64,000 bases of DNA, from NCBI GenBank assembly GCA_016124455.1, contig WGNQ01000013.1:21906-85905 (forward strand), read 5' to 3'. Of this stretch, positions 8,240-16,993 are shown piece by piece. The stretch's first letter is position 1. Each line of letters starts with the position of its first letter. Origin of the DNA: Sideroxydans sp. (GTDB lineage Bacteria; Pseudomonadota; Gammaproteobacteria; Burkholderiales; Gallionellaceae). The notes below the pieces were generated by a model. That model saw nothing but the letters and a program-made list of their open reading frames with translations. It was not told the DNA's origin and searched no databases. A program made the translations under genes and the position numbers.

Positions 8240-9793
8240 ATGCTATTCAACTCCTACGGCTTCATTTTCCTGTACCTGCCGGTAGTGGTGCTGGGATTCT
8301 TCCAGTTGGCGCGGCTCGACCACCGCTATGCGGCCGCCTGGCTGGCGCTGGCTTCGCTGTTCTTCTACGGCTACTGGAACCCGGCCTACATCGGCCTGCT
8401 GCTCGGCTCCATCGTCGCCAACTACAGCTTCGGCACCTGGATCGCCAAGGCCGGGGTAAAAGGCGATGATCGTGGCAAAAAACGCCTGCTGGTCGCAGCG
8501 ATCACGGCCAACCTGCTGCTGCTCGGCTACTACAAATACGCGAACTTCTTCCTCGGCAGCGTGAACGACGTAGCGGGTACTCACTGGTCGTTCGGCGAGA
8601 TCATCCTGCCGCTCGGCATCTCGTTCTTCACCTTCACCCAGATCGCGTTCCTGGTCGATACCTACCAGGGCAAGGTGAAGGAATACAACTTTGTGCACTA
8701 CCTGCTGTTCGTCACCTATTTCCCGCACCTGATCGCCGGCCCCATCCTGCACCACAAGGAAATGATGCCGCAGTTTGCGCATGCGGCGACCTACCGCTTC
8801 AGCTACGAGAACATGGCGGTTGGTTCGACGATTTTTTTTATCGGGCTGTTCAAGAAGGTGATCATTGCCGATGGCATTGCCTATTATGTCGACCCCGTAT
8901 TCGGCGCACCGGCGGCCGGCATGCACCTCACCTTCGTCGAAGCCTGGGGGGGCGTGCTGTGTTTTGCGCTGCAGTTGTATTTCGACTTCTCCGGCTATTC
9001 GGACATGGCGATCGGCCTGTCGCGCATGTTTGGTGTAGTGTTGCCACTTAACTTCCACTCGCCGTACAAGTCGGTGAACATCATCGAGTTCTGGCGGCGC
9101 TGGCACATGACGCTGTCGCGCTTCCTGCGCGACTACCTGTACATCCCGCTCGGCGGCAACCGCAAGGGCAAGGTTCGGCGCTATTTCAACCTGATGGCGA
9201 CCATGCTGCTGGGCGGACTGTGGCACGGTGCGGGCTGGACGTTCGTGATCTGGGGCAGCCTGCATGGGGCATATCTCGTTGTCAACCACGGCTGGCACGC
9301 GATCCGCCGTGCGCTGGGGCAGGATCCCGACCAGCCGCTATCCTGGCCCGCGTACATGCTATCGGTACTGCTGACCTTCCTTGCCGTATGCATCGCCTGG
9401 GTGTTCTTCCGCGCCGACTCCGTCGAGCATGCCGCCGCCATCGCCCACGCGATGCTGGGAGGCAACGGGATCGCCATACCGGACAACTGGTTCTCGCGCT
9501 TCCCGGCCTTCCATTTGTGGCTGGCGAAGTTCGGCCTGTTTGCGCCCAGCAACGGACTCGCCTCCAGTGGCATGATGAACTGGATATGGATACTGCTGCT
9601 GATCGTGTGGCTGGCCCCCAATACCCAAACCATCATGCAATCATTCAGGCCCGCACTGAACGTACCCCAACCACCCCCAAGCCGTCTGCAATGGCAACCC
9701 AGCCTGCTGTCCGCGACCCTGATCTGGGGGCTGGCATTCACGGCACTGATCAACCTGTCGCAATTGTCGACCTTCCTCTATTTCCAGTTCTGA
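8240..9793 (+). CDS. MBOAT-family O-acyltransferase (AlgI/DltB-like)
   Basis: This 517-residue polytopic protein starts 'MLFNSYGFIFLYLP' and carries the MBOAT signatures 'YFDFSGYSDMAIG', 'SVNIIEFWRRWHMTLS', 'RDYLYIPLGGNRKG' and 'GGLWHGAGW', the last holding the catalytic His at about residue 329. AlgI-type enzymes pass acetyl groups across the membrane onto exported polysaccharides. ATG at 8240 is chosen because the upstream extension to 8147 would overlap the divergent apaH start and lacks family similarity. Its stop overlaps the ATG of the following SGNH-like gene (TGATG), so the two act together. Confidence 0.92.
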   Translation: MLFNSYGFIFLYLPVVVLGFFQLARLDHRYAAAWLALASLFFYGYWNPAYIGLLLGSIVANYSFGTWIAKAGVKGDDRGKKRLLVAAITANLLLLGYYKYANFFLGSVNDVAGTHWSFGEIILPLGISFFTFTQIAFLVDTYQGKVKEYNFVHYLLFVTYFPHLIAGPILHHKEMMPQFAHAATYRFSYENMAVGSTIFFIGLFKKVIIADGIAYYVDPVFGAPAAGMHLTFVEAWGGVLCFALQLYFDFSGYSDMAIGLSRMFGVVLPLNFHSPYKSVNIIEFWRRWHMTLSRFLRDYLYIPLGGNRKGKVRRYFNLMATMLLGGLWHGAGWTFVIWGSLHGAYLVVNHGWHAIRRALGQDPDQPLSWPAYMLSVLLTFLAVCIAWVFFRADSVEHAAAIAHAMLGGNGIAIPDNWFSRFPAFHLWLAKFGLFAPSNGLASSGMMNWIWILLLIVWLAPNTQTIMQSFRPALNVPQPPPSRLQWQPSLLSATLIWGLAFTALINLSQLSTFLYFQF

Positions 9794-10983
9794 TGATGCA
9801 CAAGCGCTATCTCCTCTGGCTCCTGCTCCTGTGCTGTCTCACGTTGCTGCCGGCCATCGTCCTGAACTGGATACTGCTGACAAACGAAGGCAGCGTGGTC
9901 TCAATGTCGTTTGCCGCCAGCAACTGGCAACAAAGGACCCATGGCATCACCTACACCCCGACGATGGGCAGCAATACACTGTTCAAGACGTTGCGCCTGA
10001 ACGATCGCCTGCCCGACATCAACACCGTGATCCTGGGCTCCTCGACTGGCATGCCGGTCGACAGCGCCATGATGCCGCATGAATGGCGGCTCTACAATTT
10101 CACGCAAAGTGGCAGCTCTCTGGGCGCCAGCATTGCACAAGCCGAATATCTGGTCAGCCATGTACCACAGATCAAACATTACATCATCGCCATCGACTGG
10201 GCTCTGGACTTCCCCTATCAGACAGACCCCATCCTCCCAGTCGATCTTGCGCGCCCCACGGAAAGTCTGATGGCGGCACAGGAACCTCACCCCAGCTTCC
10301 TGTCCATGCTGCGTGAAACCATGTCCTATCCACGCATGACAAAGCTCCGACAGGCACTGACCGCTATCGCAAAATCACCATACCCACTGAAAACCTTCCA
10401 TGAATATTTTTTGCAACTGGGCAGCGATGAATACGCCTGCCCTGATGGCCAGTCGGTCGGCAAAGACTTTGGCATCTACAACCGCGGCGCCTGCAACGGT
10501 TTCCGCTATGATGGAAGTGCAACCTTTTCCGATTACCCACGCGTTGATGATGTCAATCGCCTGATCATCGACGCCCTTGTTCTTGACTCAAAATATGCAC
10601 ATGCCCTGCTGCATACCCGCGGCGCACTGAATCCGGAACGATTCGACCGGCTGACCGCCCTGGACCAGGCCATCACAAGAAACGGCGGGACGTTAATGCT
10701 GTACATGCCGCCGCTGGTTCCAGGGCTGGAACGTGCCCTCCTGGAACAACCACAGCTCTCAGCGGCCTTGCAGCGCACCAAACGCGAGTTCCTGGCATGG
10801 GCCAAGAACACGCCTGTAATGACAGCCGATTTCGGCCAGAGCGAAAAATTCGGGTGTGTTCCCGGCGAATTTCTGGACGAGCATCACGCAACACAAAGCT
10901 GCTACCGGAAAATATTTACGGTCTTCTGGAAACAAGTCGGCCTGCCTTATGATAGTCCGCCGTTTCAGCGTCATGGAAACTGA
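9793..10983 (+). CDS. Membrane-anchored SGNH-like partner of MBOAT
   Basis: The 396-residue product has one N-terminal membrane helix and a periplasmic domain. An SGNH-like first block is visible ('TVILGSSTGMPVD', about residues 77-89), but I cannot place the later Asp-His pair with certainty ('DEHHATQS' near the C-terminus is a candidate). Proteins of this kind follow MBOAT genes (as AlgJ/AlgX-like partners follow AlgI) and transfer or position the acyl group on the glycan in the periplasm. Start and stop overlap by 1 base with the MBOAT gene. The role is inferred mainly from context. Confidence 0.65.
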   Translation: MMHKRYLLWLLLLCCLTLLPAIVLNWILLTNEGSVVSMSFAASNWQQRTHGITYTPTMGSNTLFKTLRLNDRLPDINTVILGSSTGMPVDSAMMPHEWRLYNFTQSGSSLGASIAQAEYLVSHVPQIKHYIIAIDWALDFPYQTDPILPVDLARPTESLMAAQEPHPSFLSMLRETMSYPRMTKLRQALTAIAKSPYPLKTFHEYFLQLGSDEYACPDGQSVGKDFGIYNRGACNGFRYDGSATFSDYPRVDDVNRLIIDALVLDSKYAHALLHTRGALNPERFDRLTALDQAITRNGGTLMLYMPPLVPGLERALLEQPQLSAALQRTKREFLAWAKNTPVMTADFGQSEKFGCVPGEFLDEHHATQSCYRKIFTVFWKQVGLPYDSPPFQRHGN

Positions 10984-10989
10984 TTTATT

Positions 10990-11688
10990 ATGATCATCGG
11001 TTCCGGCCTGCTTGCACAAGCATTCTCACCAGCCTTTGCGCAACGCGAAGACGTCTGCGTCTATGCCGCCGGCGTTTCCAATTCTTCCTGCACGATCTCA
11101 CACGAATTTGCACGCGAACGCGAACGCCTCCTCAAGGCACTGGGTACGGCACATGCCGGCGATGCCTTCGTGTACTTCAGCACCTGCAGCATTGCCGACC
11201 CTGAAGCGAAGGATTCCCCCTATGTACGGCACAAGCTGGCAATGGAACAACTGGTGGCCGCCCATCCGCGGCACCTGATCCTGCGGCTGCCGCAGGTCGC
11301 CGGCAGGACGCCGAATCCGCACACGCTTCTGAATTACCTGTACGCACACATCTCGCGCAGCGAGATGTTCCAGCTGTGGCGCAACGCCTACCGCAACATC
11401 ATCGACGTCGACGACGTGGCTGCCATAACCTGCCATCTGCTTGCCGATCCGGCTGCACGCAACATTACGCTCAATATCGCCAATCCGGACAGCTATCCGA
11501 TGACCGCCATCGTCAGCGCCATGGAAAATATCATCGGCAAGCAGGCTGTCTATGAAATCGTCGAGCGCGGTTCGCACTACCCGATAAATATCCGCGAGAT
11601 ACTCCCGGTTATGGAGGCAGCTGGCGTAAAATTCGGAAATGGCTATCTCGACAGGGTAATAGGCAAATATTATGGAAAATCGCACTGA
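10990..11688 (+). CDS. NAD(P)-dependent sugar epimerase/dehydratase-like SDR
   Basis: This 232-residue protein is a short SDR. It begins 'MIIGSGLLAQAF', a reduced form of the usual nucleotide-binding GxxGxxG, and has 'YFSTCSI' with 'YVRHKLAME' (YxxxK-like) as the catalytic region, then 'RLPQVAGR' and 'NIIDVDDVA'. It is shorter than typical sugar SDRs (about 300 residues), lacking part of the N-terminal Rossmann unit. The gene overlaps the following GT2 by 17 bases. It probably tailors the sugar used by the Gtr-like operon; the substrate is unknown. Confidence 0.7.
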   Translation: MIIGSGLLAQAFSPAFAQREDVCVYAAGVSNSSCTISHEFARERERLLKALGTAHAGDAFVYFSTCSIADPEAKDSPYVRHKLAMEQLVAAHPRHLILRLPQVAGRTPNPHTLLNYLYAHISRSEMFQLWRNAYRNIIDVDDVAAITCHLLADPAARNITLNIANPDSYPMTAIVSAMENIIGKQAVYEIVERGSHYPINIREILPVMEAAGVKFGNGYLDRVIGKYYGKSH

Positions 11689-12646
11689 TAGCGGCTGCCG
11701 GCTATCCATCGTCATCCCGGTATACCGCAGCGCACAAATCCTGCCGCTGCTGGTGGAACAGATCCACGCCGAAATGTGCGAGGAAGGCCTGGACGGCCAA
11801 TTTGAGTTGGTACTGGTCAACGACGCGAGCCCGGACAACAGCTGGCAAGTAATCCGTTCGCTGGCCGCCACGCACCCTTTCATCAGGGGTATTTCGCTGC
11901 GCCGTAACTTTGGTCAGCACAATGCAATCATGGCCGGCCTCAACCACGCCAGCGGCGAATTCGTGGTGCTGATGGACGACGACCTGCAGCATCCGCCGCA
12001 TGCCATCGGCGACATCGTGCGCGCTCTCGATGAAGGGTATGACGTGTGCTACACGAATTATTTGAACCGCCAGCATGCGCTGTGGAAAAAGCTGGGTAGC
12101 CAGCTCAACGACTGGGTGGCCACTCACCTGCTGGGCAAACCGAAAGGGCTCTATCTTTCTTCGTTCAAGGGGCTGCGCCGCGGAGTGGTGCGCGAGGTCA
12201 TCCGCTACGATGGCCCCTACGCCTATGTCGACGGGCTCATCCTCGACGTGACCCGCTCGATCACCACCATAGATATCGAGCACCAGGCGCGCCACGAGGG
12301 AGAAGGCAACTACAACCTGAGCCGTTCGATCGCGTTGTGGATGAAGATGGCCACCAGTTTCTCCGTGCTGCCGCTGCGCCTCGCCACCTATGCCGGTTTC
12401 GCGCTTGCCGCGTTGAGCCTGCTGATGATCGCATTCATCGTAGTGGAACGGATACTGCATCCGGACTACCCGCGCGGCTGGGCATCGCTGATCGCGACCA
12501 TCTTGTTCATCGGGGGCATCCAGACGCTGTGCATAGGCATGATCGGCGAATATCTCGGCCGCGCCTATCTCAGGCTGAATCACAAACCACAGTTCGTGGT
12601 CGCCAGCACCACCTGGGCGAACCCGCAGCAACATGAGCAAGCCTGA
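11672..12646 (+). CDS. GtrB/DPM1-like family 2 glycosyltransferase
   Basis: The 324-residue protein has a GT-A domain ('LSIVIPVYRS', 'LVNDASPDNSW', 'MDDDLQHP' near residue 98) followed by two C-terminal membrane helices (about 230-255 and 270-295). This is the layout of polyprenyl-phosphate glycosyltransferases such as GtrB and ArnC, which make undecaprenyl-phosphate-sugar on the cytoplasmic face. With the GtrA and GT39 genes downstream it forms the three-part glycosylation system known from phage serotype conversion and LPS or protein modification. Confidence 0.9.
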   Translation: MENRTDSGCRLSIVIPVYRSAQILPLLVEQIHAEMCEEGLDGQFELVLVNDASPDNSWQVIRSLAATHPFIRGISLRRNFGQHNAIMAGLNHASGEFVVLMDDDLQHPPHAIGDIVRALDEGYDVCYTNYLNRQHALWKKLGSQLNDWVATHLLGKPKGLYLSSFKGLRRGVVREVIRYDGPYAYVDGLILDVTRSITTIDIEHQARHEGEGNYNLSRSIALWMKMATSFSVLPLRLATYAGFALAALSLLMIAFIVVERILHPDYPRGWASLIATILFIGGIQTLCIGMIGEYLGRAYLRLNHKPQFVVASTTWANPQQHEQA

Positions 12647-13307
12647 GTTCGACCAGTACGCCGAGCAGTATGACCGGATGCTGGGCGAGGCGATTCCGGA
12701 GTCGCTGAACGAGGACGGCTATTTCGCCGAATACAAGGTGGCGCTGATGGCTGAGCTGCTCGGCACACATCCGGCCGCACGCATCCTGGATTTTGGTTGC
12801 GGCGCGGGGCGCAGCCTGCCCTGCCTGGACAGATATTTCCCGGATACCGAACTGTGGGGATACGATGTCTCGCCGGCCTCGCTCGAACTGGCTGCCGAAC
12901 GCACACCGCGAGCGAAACTGTTTTCGAACTGGGATGAAGTTGCAGCCATCCGTTTCGATGCAATCATCGCCGCCAACGTATTCCACCACATTCCGCCACC
13001 ACAGAGAGGCGAGGCTCTTGCCCGCTGCCGCGACTCGCTCGCGCCACATGGACAGATGTTCATATTCGAGCACAACCCGTTCAATCCCGTGACGCGCCGC
13101 ATCTTCGAACGCTGCCCGTTCGATGCCGATGCCGAGATGCTCACCCTGGAAACAGCACGCAAACTGGCCGGCGCTGCCGGCCTCAACATCACACGTTGCG
13201 GCTACACGCTGTTCTTCCCCCGCCCGCTGGCCTTCCTGCGTGGGCTGGAGCCCATGTTGAGGCGCATCCCGCTTGGAGCACAATACTATGTCCAGCTGGG
13301 GAAATGA
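12633..13307 (+). CDS. Class I SAM-dependent methyltransferase
   Basis: This 224-residue protein has the SAM-binding motif I 'ILDFGCGAGRSL' (near residue 52), an acidic residue at the end of strand 2, and 'FDAIIAANVFHHI' as post-motif region, which places it among small-molecule methyltransferases. It overlaps the GT2 by 14 bases and the GtrA gene by 20 bases, so it probably methylates the sugar handled by this operon, either on the lipid carrier or on the nucleotide sugar. That target is inferred from context only. Confidence 0.85.
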   Translation: MSKPEFDQYAEQYDRMLGEAIPESLNEDGYFAEYKVALMAELLGTHPAARILDFGCGAGRSLPCLDRYFPDTELWGYDVSPASLELAAERTPRAKLFSNWDEVAAIRFDAIIAANVFHHIPPPQRGEALARCRDSLAPHGQMFIFEHNPFNPVTRRIFERCPFDADAEMLTLETARKLAGAAGLNITRCGYTLFFPRPLAFLRGLEPMLRRIPLGAQYYVQLGK

Positions 13308-13707
13308 GGCCGCCTACATCCGCCGCTACCTCGGCAGCGGCGCATTGAACACCGTGGCAGGTTTCGCGGTCATCTTCCTGCTGACCTGGATCGGCGCATC
13401 GCCTTATGCAGCCAACGTCGGCGGCTACCTGGTCGGACTGTTGCTGGGATTCTTCATCTCGAAGAAACTGGTATTCCGCAGTGCCGGCCATTTCACCACT
13501 GAAGGGTTGAGCTATCTCGCCGCCTTCCTGTGCTGTTTCGCATTGAACCTTGTCGTACTGCGGTTTGCACTGGACCGGCTCGGCTGGCATGCGCTCGCCG
13601 CACAACTGCTTGCCGCAGCCAGCTATACCGGGGTCATGTATTTGCTGACCCGCCATGTGGTATTCCGCGCCGGCATCGCCCGCAACCATCACCGACAGAA
13701 TTCATGA
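13288..13707 (+). CDS. GtrA-family membrane protein (putative flippase)
   Basis: The 139-residue protein has four membrane helices and the GtrA motifs 'RRYLGSGALNTVAGF' and 'NVGGYLVGLLLGFFISKKLVF'. GtrA is thought to flip undecaprenyl-phosphate-sugar to the periplasm. ATG at 13288 with GGAG 9 bases upstream is preferred to the ATG at 13273. It overlaps the methyltransferase gene and shares ATGA with the GT39 gene, consistent with tight translational coupling. Confidence 0.9.
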   Translation: MSSWGNEAAYIRRYLGSGALNTVAGFAVIFLLTWIGASPYAANVGGYLVGLLLGFFISKKLVFRSAGHFTTEGLSYLAAFLCCFALNLVVLRFALDRLGWHALAAQLLAAASYTGVMYLLTRHVVFRAGIARNHHRQNS

Positions 13708-15083
13708 AGCAAATCCGCCTGCTCATCCTGCTCGCCATTGCCAGCTTTCTGCCCGCATTGTTTTTCTACGTGGTCGGCGAGGAGGGGATTTACACCATCA
13801 GCTCGATGGAAATGGGGCGCAGCCACAACTGGTGGATAGAAACCCTGTATGGTGCAAATCTGCAACGGCCTCCGTTGATGAACTGGCTGGTCGTAGCCGC
13901 ATCCAGCCTCATCGGCTGGCAGCATGTGCTGATTGTCACACGCCTGGTCAGCATTGCCGCGACACTGGGGTCGGCCAGCTGGCTGTACTGGCTGTGCCGC
14001 AAGCTGTTCGCCGACCGCGCATTCGCGCTGCTGGCCGTATTGAGTTACCTCTCGCTGGCCGATTTGCTGCTGTATCGCGGCTGGCTCTCCTACACCGACC
14101 CCCTGTTCGCATTCTTCACATTCGGGGCAATGGCCAGCCTGTGGGTTGCCGCCACCGAGAAACGCAGGCGCCTGCTGTTGCTGTCGGTCGCACTGGTCAG
14201 CTGCGCCATGCTGACCAAGGCATTCACCGCCTATGTGTTCTATGCCACAGCCGGTGTCGTACTCGTCTACCGCAGGGAATATCGCGGTTTCCTGCTGTCC
14301 CCGGCATCCCTGCTCGTCATGGCGCTGGCGCTGGCCGCTCCCTATGCCTGGTTCTCGCTGGCACCGCAACTGAGCGGGCAAGGCGGCTCGATGCTGCATG
14401 AAATCCTGCGCAAGCTGTCCGCACTGAGCTGGGCGAGCTACGCACGGCAGTTGTTCGGCTTCCCGCTCGACGTGCTGCTGCGGCTTTCCCCCCCGCTGCT
14501 GCTGGCACTCTATTTCCTGCTGCGCCGGCGCATAAGTTCACAGGAGGAAATGCCACAGCATTTCCGCAATACGATATTGATCACCGCACTCTGTTTCCTG
14601 CCCTACTGGCTGTCGCCGCAAAGCAGCATCCGCTACCTGTTGCCGATCTACCCATTGTTCGCGCTACTCAGCGCCCGGCTCATCTGGCGCGCCGACGCAT
14701 CTTCACAGGCCGTCGCGAGGCGCTGGCTGGGCGGAATCATCGCCTTCAAGCTGCTCTTCGGACTGCTGCTTTTTCCCTATTACCAGGCGAGCTACCGCGG
14801 TGCAAACTATGCGCAAACCGCACAGGTCATCATGAAGCGCACCCATGGCCACCCGCTGTACGTGAACGATGTGCGTTCCGCCGGGCTTTCACTGGTAAGT
14901 TACATTGATCAGGCGCGCTGGCCGGCTGCTCCGCTGCTTTTTCCGCCGCAGCAATTCGATTCCGGCTTCGTGCTGTCACCCAGCAACGACCCAGCACTGG
15001 GGCAATGGCAGGAGACCTACACGCTGGGTGGCGACCAGGTATTCCTGCTGTGCCGCGGCACAGCCTGCACGGCCGCCAGATAA
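13704..15083 (+). CDS. GT39/ArnT-like integral membrane glycosyltransferase
   Basis: This 459-residue polytopic protein starts at the ATG that overlaps the GtrA stop (ATGA). The first periplasmic loop holds an acidic pair ('VVGEEGIYT', about residues 25-33), followed by 'RPPLMNWLV' and many membrane helices, as in PMT/ArnT-type GT-C enzymes that use polyprenyl-phosphate sugars in the periplasm. It would be the acceptor-specific (GtrC-like) third component here. Its stop codon directly abuts the stop of the convergent methyltransferase at 15084, leaving no intergenic space. Confidence 0.88.
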   Translation: MKQIRLLILLAIASFLPALFFYVVGEEGIYTISSMEMGRSHNWWIETLYGANLQRPPLMNWLVVAASSLIGWQHVLIVTRLVSIAATLGSASWLYWLCRKLFADRAFALLAVLSYLSLADLLLYRGWLSYTDPLFAFFTFGAMASLWVAATEKRRRLLLLSVALVSCAMLTKAFTAYVFYATAGVVLVYRREYRGFLLSPASLLVMALALAAPYAWFSLAPQLSGQGGSMLHEILRKLSALSWASYARQLFGFPLDVLLRLSPPLLLALYFLLRRRISSQEEMPQHFRNTILITALCFLPYWLSPQSSIRYLLPIYPLFALLSARLIWRADASSQAVARRWLGGIIAFKLLFGLLLFPYYQASYRGANYAQTAQVIMKRTHGHPLYVNDVRSAGLSLVSYIDQARWPAAPLLFPPQQFDSGFVLSPSNDPALGQWQETYTLGGDQVFLLCRGTACTAAR

Positions 15084-15944
15084 TCAGGTGCGCCGCAGAT
15101 ACACAGCCATATCGCTGCCCTTGTCGAGCATGCCCGCCAGCGGGTTCACCAGCTCGGCCGCCAGTTTCGCGATCGTATACAGCCCAGGCGCACAATCGCC
15201 CCGGTCGCAGAATCTCACGCCGCGCGTGCGGATGTCCGCCACGGCAAAACCGGCCTGCTGCGCCAGCATGCTGATTGAGTGCGGCGTATAGAAACTGATG
15301 TGGCCGCCGTGCTTGTCGATATCCAGATATTCCCATTTTGCGCCCATCGCCGCGGCACTCCAGCTGGCCGCATTGCCGGTGCCGACCAGCATGATGCCGC
15401 CGGGGCGCAGGATGCGCCGGCATTCGCGCAGCAGGTCAGCCGGCTCCTTGAGATGTTCGATCACCTCGAACAGGGTAACGGCATCGAACTGGCCGTCGGC
15501 ATACCCCGCTTCCTGCAACAGTCCCTGGTGCACCGTCAACCCGGCTGCCTGTGCGCTCTGTGCGGCACGCGCCGCGGGCTCCACGCCCTCGGCGCGGAAG
15601 CCGAGCTTGACCGCGCTGCCAAGGAATGAGCCGCTGGAGCACCCCACGTCGAGCAGGCGGATCTCTGCCGGGGGCTTGCTGAGCAATGCAGCGATACGGT
15701 CGAGAAATTTCTTGCTGCGCCGGAAACGGCGTTCCACCGAACGCGCATTCGGCAGCGTACCCTGCGGGTCATCGAATTCTTCCATCGATTGCCAGTAGCG
15801 CTGCTCGCTGCATTGGCTGATGAGCTGGCCGCATACCGAGCAGCGCAGCAATGCGCCTTCGGGCAATACATATTGCGTGGGCTGCAGCGTTCCGCTGCAG
15901 CCCACCGGACAGTTCGTCAGATAGGGACTCGCTTGCTCATTCAT
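15084..15944 (-). CDS. Class I SAM methyltransferase with Cys-rich N-terminus
   Basis: The 286-residue protein begins with a possible zinc knuckle ('CPVGCSG' and 'CSVCGQLISQC', residues 12-45) and then a methyltransferase domain with 'LLDVGCSSGSFLG' and 'FDAVTLFEVIEHL'. This layout is common among methyltransferases of polysaccharide loci. It is the last gene of the long minus-strand cluster and shares ATGA with the upstream glycosyltransferase, so it is probably translated together with it. The target is likely a glycan chain end or a sugar; that is not shown by the sequence. Confidence 0.85.
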   Translation of the reverse strand: MNEQASPYLTNCPVGCSGTLQPTQYVLPEGALLRCSVCGQLISQCSEQRYWQSMEEFDDPQGTLPNARSVERRFRRSKKFLDRIAALLSKPPAEIRLLDVGCSSGSFLGSAVKLGFRAEGVEPAARAAQSAQAAGLTVHQGLLQEAGYADGQFDAVTLFEVIEHLKEPADLLRECRRILRPGGIMLVGTGNAASWSAAAMGAKWEYLDIDKHGGHISFYTPHSISMLAQQAGFAVADIRTRGVRFCDRGDCAPGLYTIAKLAAELVNPLAGMLDKGSDMAVYLRRT

Positions 15945-16993
15945 GTCATTTCACCATCACTGCATTGTTGGTAAATTGTCTCATACTCCTGCGCCACTTC
16001 GCGCCAGCTGCGGCTGAAAACCGGCGGCGCCTGCACCCGACTCAGCTGCGCCTCAACTGCGGCAGTCCATTGTTCGAGCGGAGCATTCAGCGGCAATACC
16101 GTGCCTGAATCAGCGCCGACCTGCGCAGCCGCACCGCATACGTCGGACAACACCACTGGTACTTGCGCGGCCATCGCCTCGGAAATCACCATACCGTAGG
16201 GCTCAGCCTTGGCCGGGTGTAGCAACACATCAAGCTTTGGCAGGTAGGCCGCTTCGCCCTGCCAGCCCAGCAAGCGATAGCCACCCTGCCAGCCTTCGAA
16301 CAGGTATTCCACCTGTTCGCACGCCGGGCCGGCCACCCACAATTCAAGTTCCGGCCGGGTGCGACGCAGCTGCGCCACAATCTCCACCACCAGCGGCAAA
16401 CCCTTGCGCCGCCACTCCTTGCCCACAAAGCCGATAACTCCGCCATTGGCCGGCACGACGTGCCACGGGCGCAGTTCACCGGGTTTCACGCCGGGCACCA
16501 CAGGCCGCGTCAATCTCTCACTTTGCGCGGGATAGTAATGTGCGAGCATGCGGCTGATAACATCGGAGTTCGGCACGATGCAGCACGCAGTCGAAAGTTC
16601 GCGCCGTTCCAGATAAAGCTGCATCGCAACGCGCAGCGAAAATTTCTTCCACCATGGCATTTCGCGTACCGTGGCAAAAGGCGGGCCGTGAAAGGTCGTG
16701 ACGTCATGCAGCGCCAGACGCTCGTTGCTGTGGATCAGGAACCCGGGATGCGGGTTATCACGCAACCAGCGCTCAACACGGCGACCGAAGCGCAATAGCG
16801 ACAGCCAGCGCGGACGAGGCCTGATTTCGCCCAGTTCGTGTATCGCAATACCATCAGGTTTGGGTGCATGGCAACGCTCGCATACCACTTCGACCTGATG
16901 CCCCAGGGCAGCCAGTTCGCGCGTCAGCTCCCACACATAGCGTTCCATGCCGCCGACCGGGCCGTAGCGGCGCACCACATGCAACAACTTCAT
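15941..16993 (-). CDS. Family 4 glycosyltransferase
   Basis: This 350-residue GT-B protein has the N-terminal 'RRYGPVGGMERYVWEL', the acceptor/donor hinge 'IGFVGKEWRRKGLPL' and the donor-binding 'HPAKAEPYGMVISEAMA' with the Glu-x7-Glu pattern. These are GT4 retaining transferases of the LPS core type. ATG at 16993 sits in an ATGA overlap with the upstream gene, and the longer frame to 17194 would overlap that gene by 200 bases. It is likely to add a core or O-chain sugar in the cytoplasm. Confidence 0.88.
   Translation of the reverse strand: MKLLHVVRRYGPVGGMERYVWELTRELAALGHQVEVVCERCHAPKPDGIAIHELGEIRPRPRWLSLLRFGRRVERWLRDNPHPGFLIHSNERLALHDVTTFHGPPFATVREMPWWKKFSLRVAMQLYLERRELSTACCIVPNSDVISRMLAHYYPAQSERLTRPVVPGVKPGELRPWHVVPANGGVIGFVGKEWRRKGLPLVVEIVAQLRRTRPELELWVAGPACEQVEYLFEGWQGGYRLLGWQGEAAYLPKLDVLLHPAKAEPYGMVISEAMAAQVPVVLSDVCGAAAQVGADSGTVLPLNAPLEQWTAAVEAQLSRVQAPPVFSRSWREVAQEYETIYQQCSDGEMT

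Noticed and set aside
8243..9298. 351-codon minus-strand open frame
   Set aside because: It lies entirely antisense to the MBOAT gene, has a low-complexity Q/E/V-rich composition typical of shadow frames in GC-rich DNA, and shows no family motifs.
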